A stretch of DNA of 5,362 nucleotides from an uncultured Synergistia bacterium (GTDB lineage: Bacteria > Eremiobacterota > SpSt-956 > JAKJGF01): positions 1 through 5,362 of the forward strand of contig CALARM010000259.1 in assembly GCA_937888925.1 (NCBI GenBank). Direction: 5' to 3'. The position numbers and the translations under genes were made by a program. Positions 4,720 through 5,362 of the stretch are shown here, piece by piece. A model generated the notes under the pieces. That model was not told where the DNA came from, did not search any database, and saw only the letters and a program-made list of their open reading frames with translations. How positions within the stretch are numbered: the stretch's first letter is position 1; each line of letters begins with the position of its first letter.

Positions 4720-5362
4720 ATGATGGATTCCGAGTTTTTTAATATATTTCCTTACTTCGTCTGCTTCCGGCCCTGCGGGGGCAATACTGATGTATTCGTT
4801 AAAATATCTTGATGCTTTAGATTTTTTACCTTTATTCATGCATGTAATACCTGCCTGATATAAAATTTCTTCTCTTGCAGGCACTTTAAACATAGATTTT
4901 ATGAAATATTCAAAAGGTGCATTTGAACTGTGAAATTCTTCGGAACTTTTACCTGAAAGTGCTGCATCGAAATGTCTTATAGCTCCTTCCAGATCTTTTA
5001 AAGCAGCCATTATAAGCCCATGCTGGTAATTTCCGCATATATTCTCCGGTTCTATGTCCAGAAATTTTTCATTATATTCTTTCGCTTTTTCCATTGCATC
5101 CAGTTCATAATAAATCAAACATAGATGATAACAGGCAAAGCCTTTAATTTTTAAGTCTTCACTCATGAGAGATTTTTCAAAATAGCTTACTGACCGTTCC
5201 ATTCTTCCTTCTGCCTTTTCCACTATAGCTATTTCGTTATAAAGCCAGAGGTTGTCCGGTTCCAGTTCAAGGGCCTTTTCCAGATGTCTCAACGCCAGAT
5301 CATATAGTTTTTGTTCATAATAAAGTAATCCTGCCGAGTTCTGAATTATTCCTATATTTTTA
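4708..5362 (-). CDS. Tetratricopeptide-repeat protein, C-terminal part (runs off right edge)
   Basis: The frame is open to the right edge, giving 217 visible residues, so the N-terminus is missing. A TTG at 5290-5292 could be mistaken for a start. However, the 23 codons before it complete a TPR helix (NSAGLLYYEQKLYDLA leading into LRHLEKALELEPDN), and no ribosome binding site precedes it, so it is an internal leucine. Visible repeats, numbered from the edge: TPR1 at about 4-37, TPR2 at 38-71 (NEIAIVEKAEGRMERSVSYF), TPR3 at 72-107 (CYHLCLIYYELDAMEKAKEY, ending DIEPEN), TPR4 at 108-141 (HGLIMAALKDLEGAIRHF), then an irregular insert, and TPR5 at about 164-197 (YQAGITCMNKGKKSKASRYF, ending SIAP). 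TPRs form a helical scaffold for protein-protein contacts. No catalytic domain is visible. What lies in the missing part, such as a glycosyltransferase or a membrane anchor, cannot be told. A terminator follows, so it is not obviously co-transcribed with the lipoprotein. Confidence 0.92.
   Translation of the reverse strand, partial: KNIGIIQNSAGLLYYEQKLYDLALRHLEKALELEPDNLWLYNEIAIVEKAEGRMERSVSYFEKSLMSEDLKIKGFACYHLCLIYYELDAMEKAKEYNEKFLDIEPENICGNYQHGLIMAALKDLEGAIRHFDAALSGKSSEEFHSSNAPFEYFIKSMFKVPAREEILYQAGITCMNKGKKSKASRYFNEYISIAPAGPEADEVRKYIKKLGIHHKIL

Noticed and set aside
1..5362. tRNA, rRNA, CRISPR array, integrase or transposase genes
   Set aside because: No tRNA-like cloverleaf, rRNA signature, regularly spaced long direct repeats or recombinase motifs were seen on either strand.

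Overview
The window is AT-rich bacterial DNA in which every supported gene lies on the minus strand. In transcription order (right to left) it holds: the C-terminal part of a tetratricopeptide-repeat protein (cut off by the right edge), a complete 500-residue surface lipoprotein built from immunoglobulin-like and carboxypeptidase-regulatory-like beta domains, a 542-base intergenic region dense in inverted and tandem repeats, a complete 564-residue cobalamin-binding radical SAM enzyme, and the N-terminal 281 residues of a second cobalamin-binding radical SAM enzyme (cut off by the left edge). Strong Shine-Dalgarno sequences, a lipobox signal peptide, one TTG start and two rho-independent terminators are typical of a bacterium. 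I cannot name the phylum from this sequence.

The two terminators split the window into three transcription units. The TPR gene ends in an AT-rich hairpin that overlaps its stop codon. The lipoprotein gene has its own leader, which carries a repeated dyad that could be an operator, and ends in a strong 11-bp terminator. The two radical SAM genes are separated by only 9 bases, so they are almost certainly co-transcribed and perhaps translationally coupled. Their protein products share the same layout: an N-terminal cobalamin-binding domain, then a radical SAM domain with a CxxxCxxC cluster motif. They therefore look like a diverged pair acting in one pathway, probably methylation or rearrangement of an unreactive carbon. 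The substrate cannot be read from the sequence.

The least explained part is 2548-3040. It holds a long imperfect palindrome (35-nt arms, 30 of 35 positions pairing), a second hairpin, a nested pair of 9-base arms that could compete with that hairpin, a four-unit GC-rich heptamer array, a 9-base direct repeat, and a 26-codon reading frame ending 3 bases before the radical SAM start. It may be a small mobile or dispersed repeat, a structured mRNA leader for the radical SAM operon, or both.
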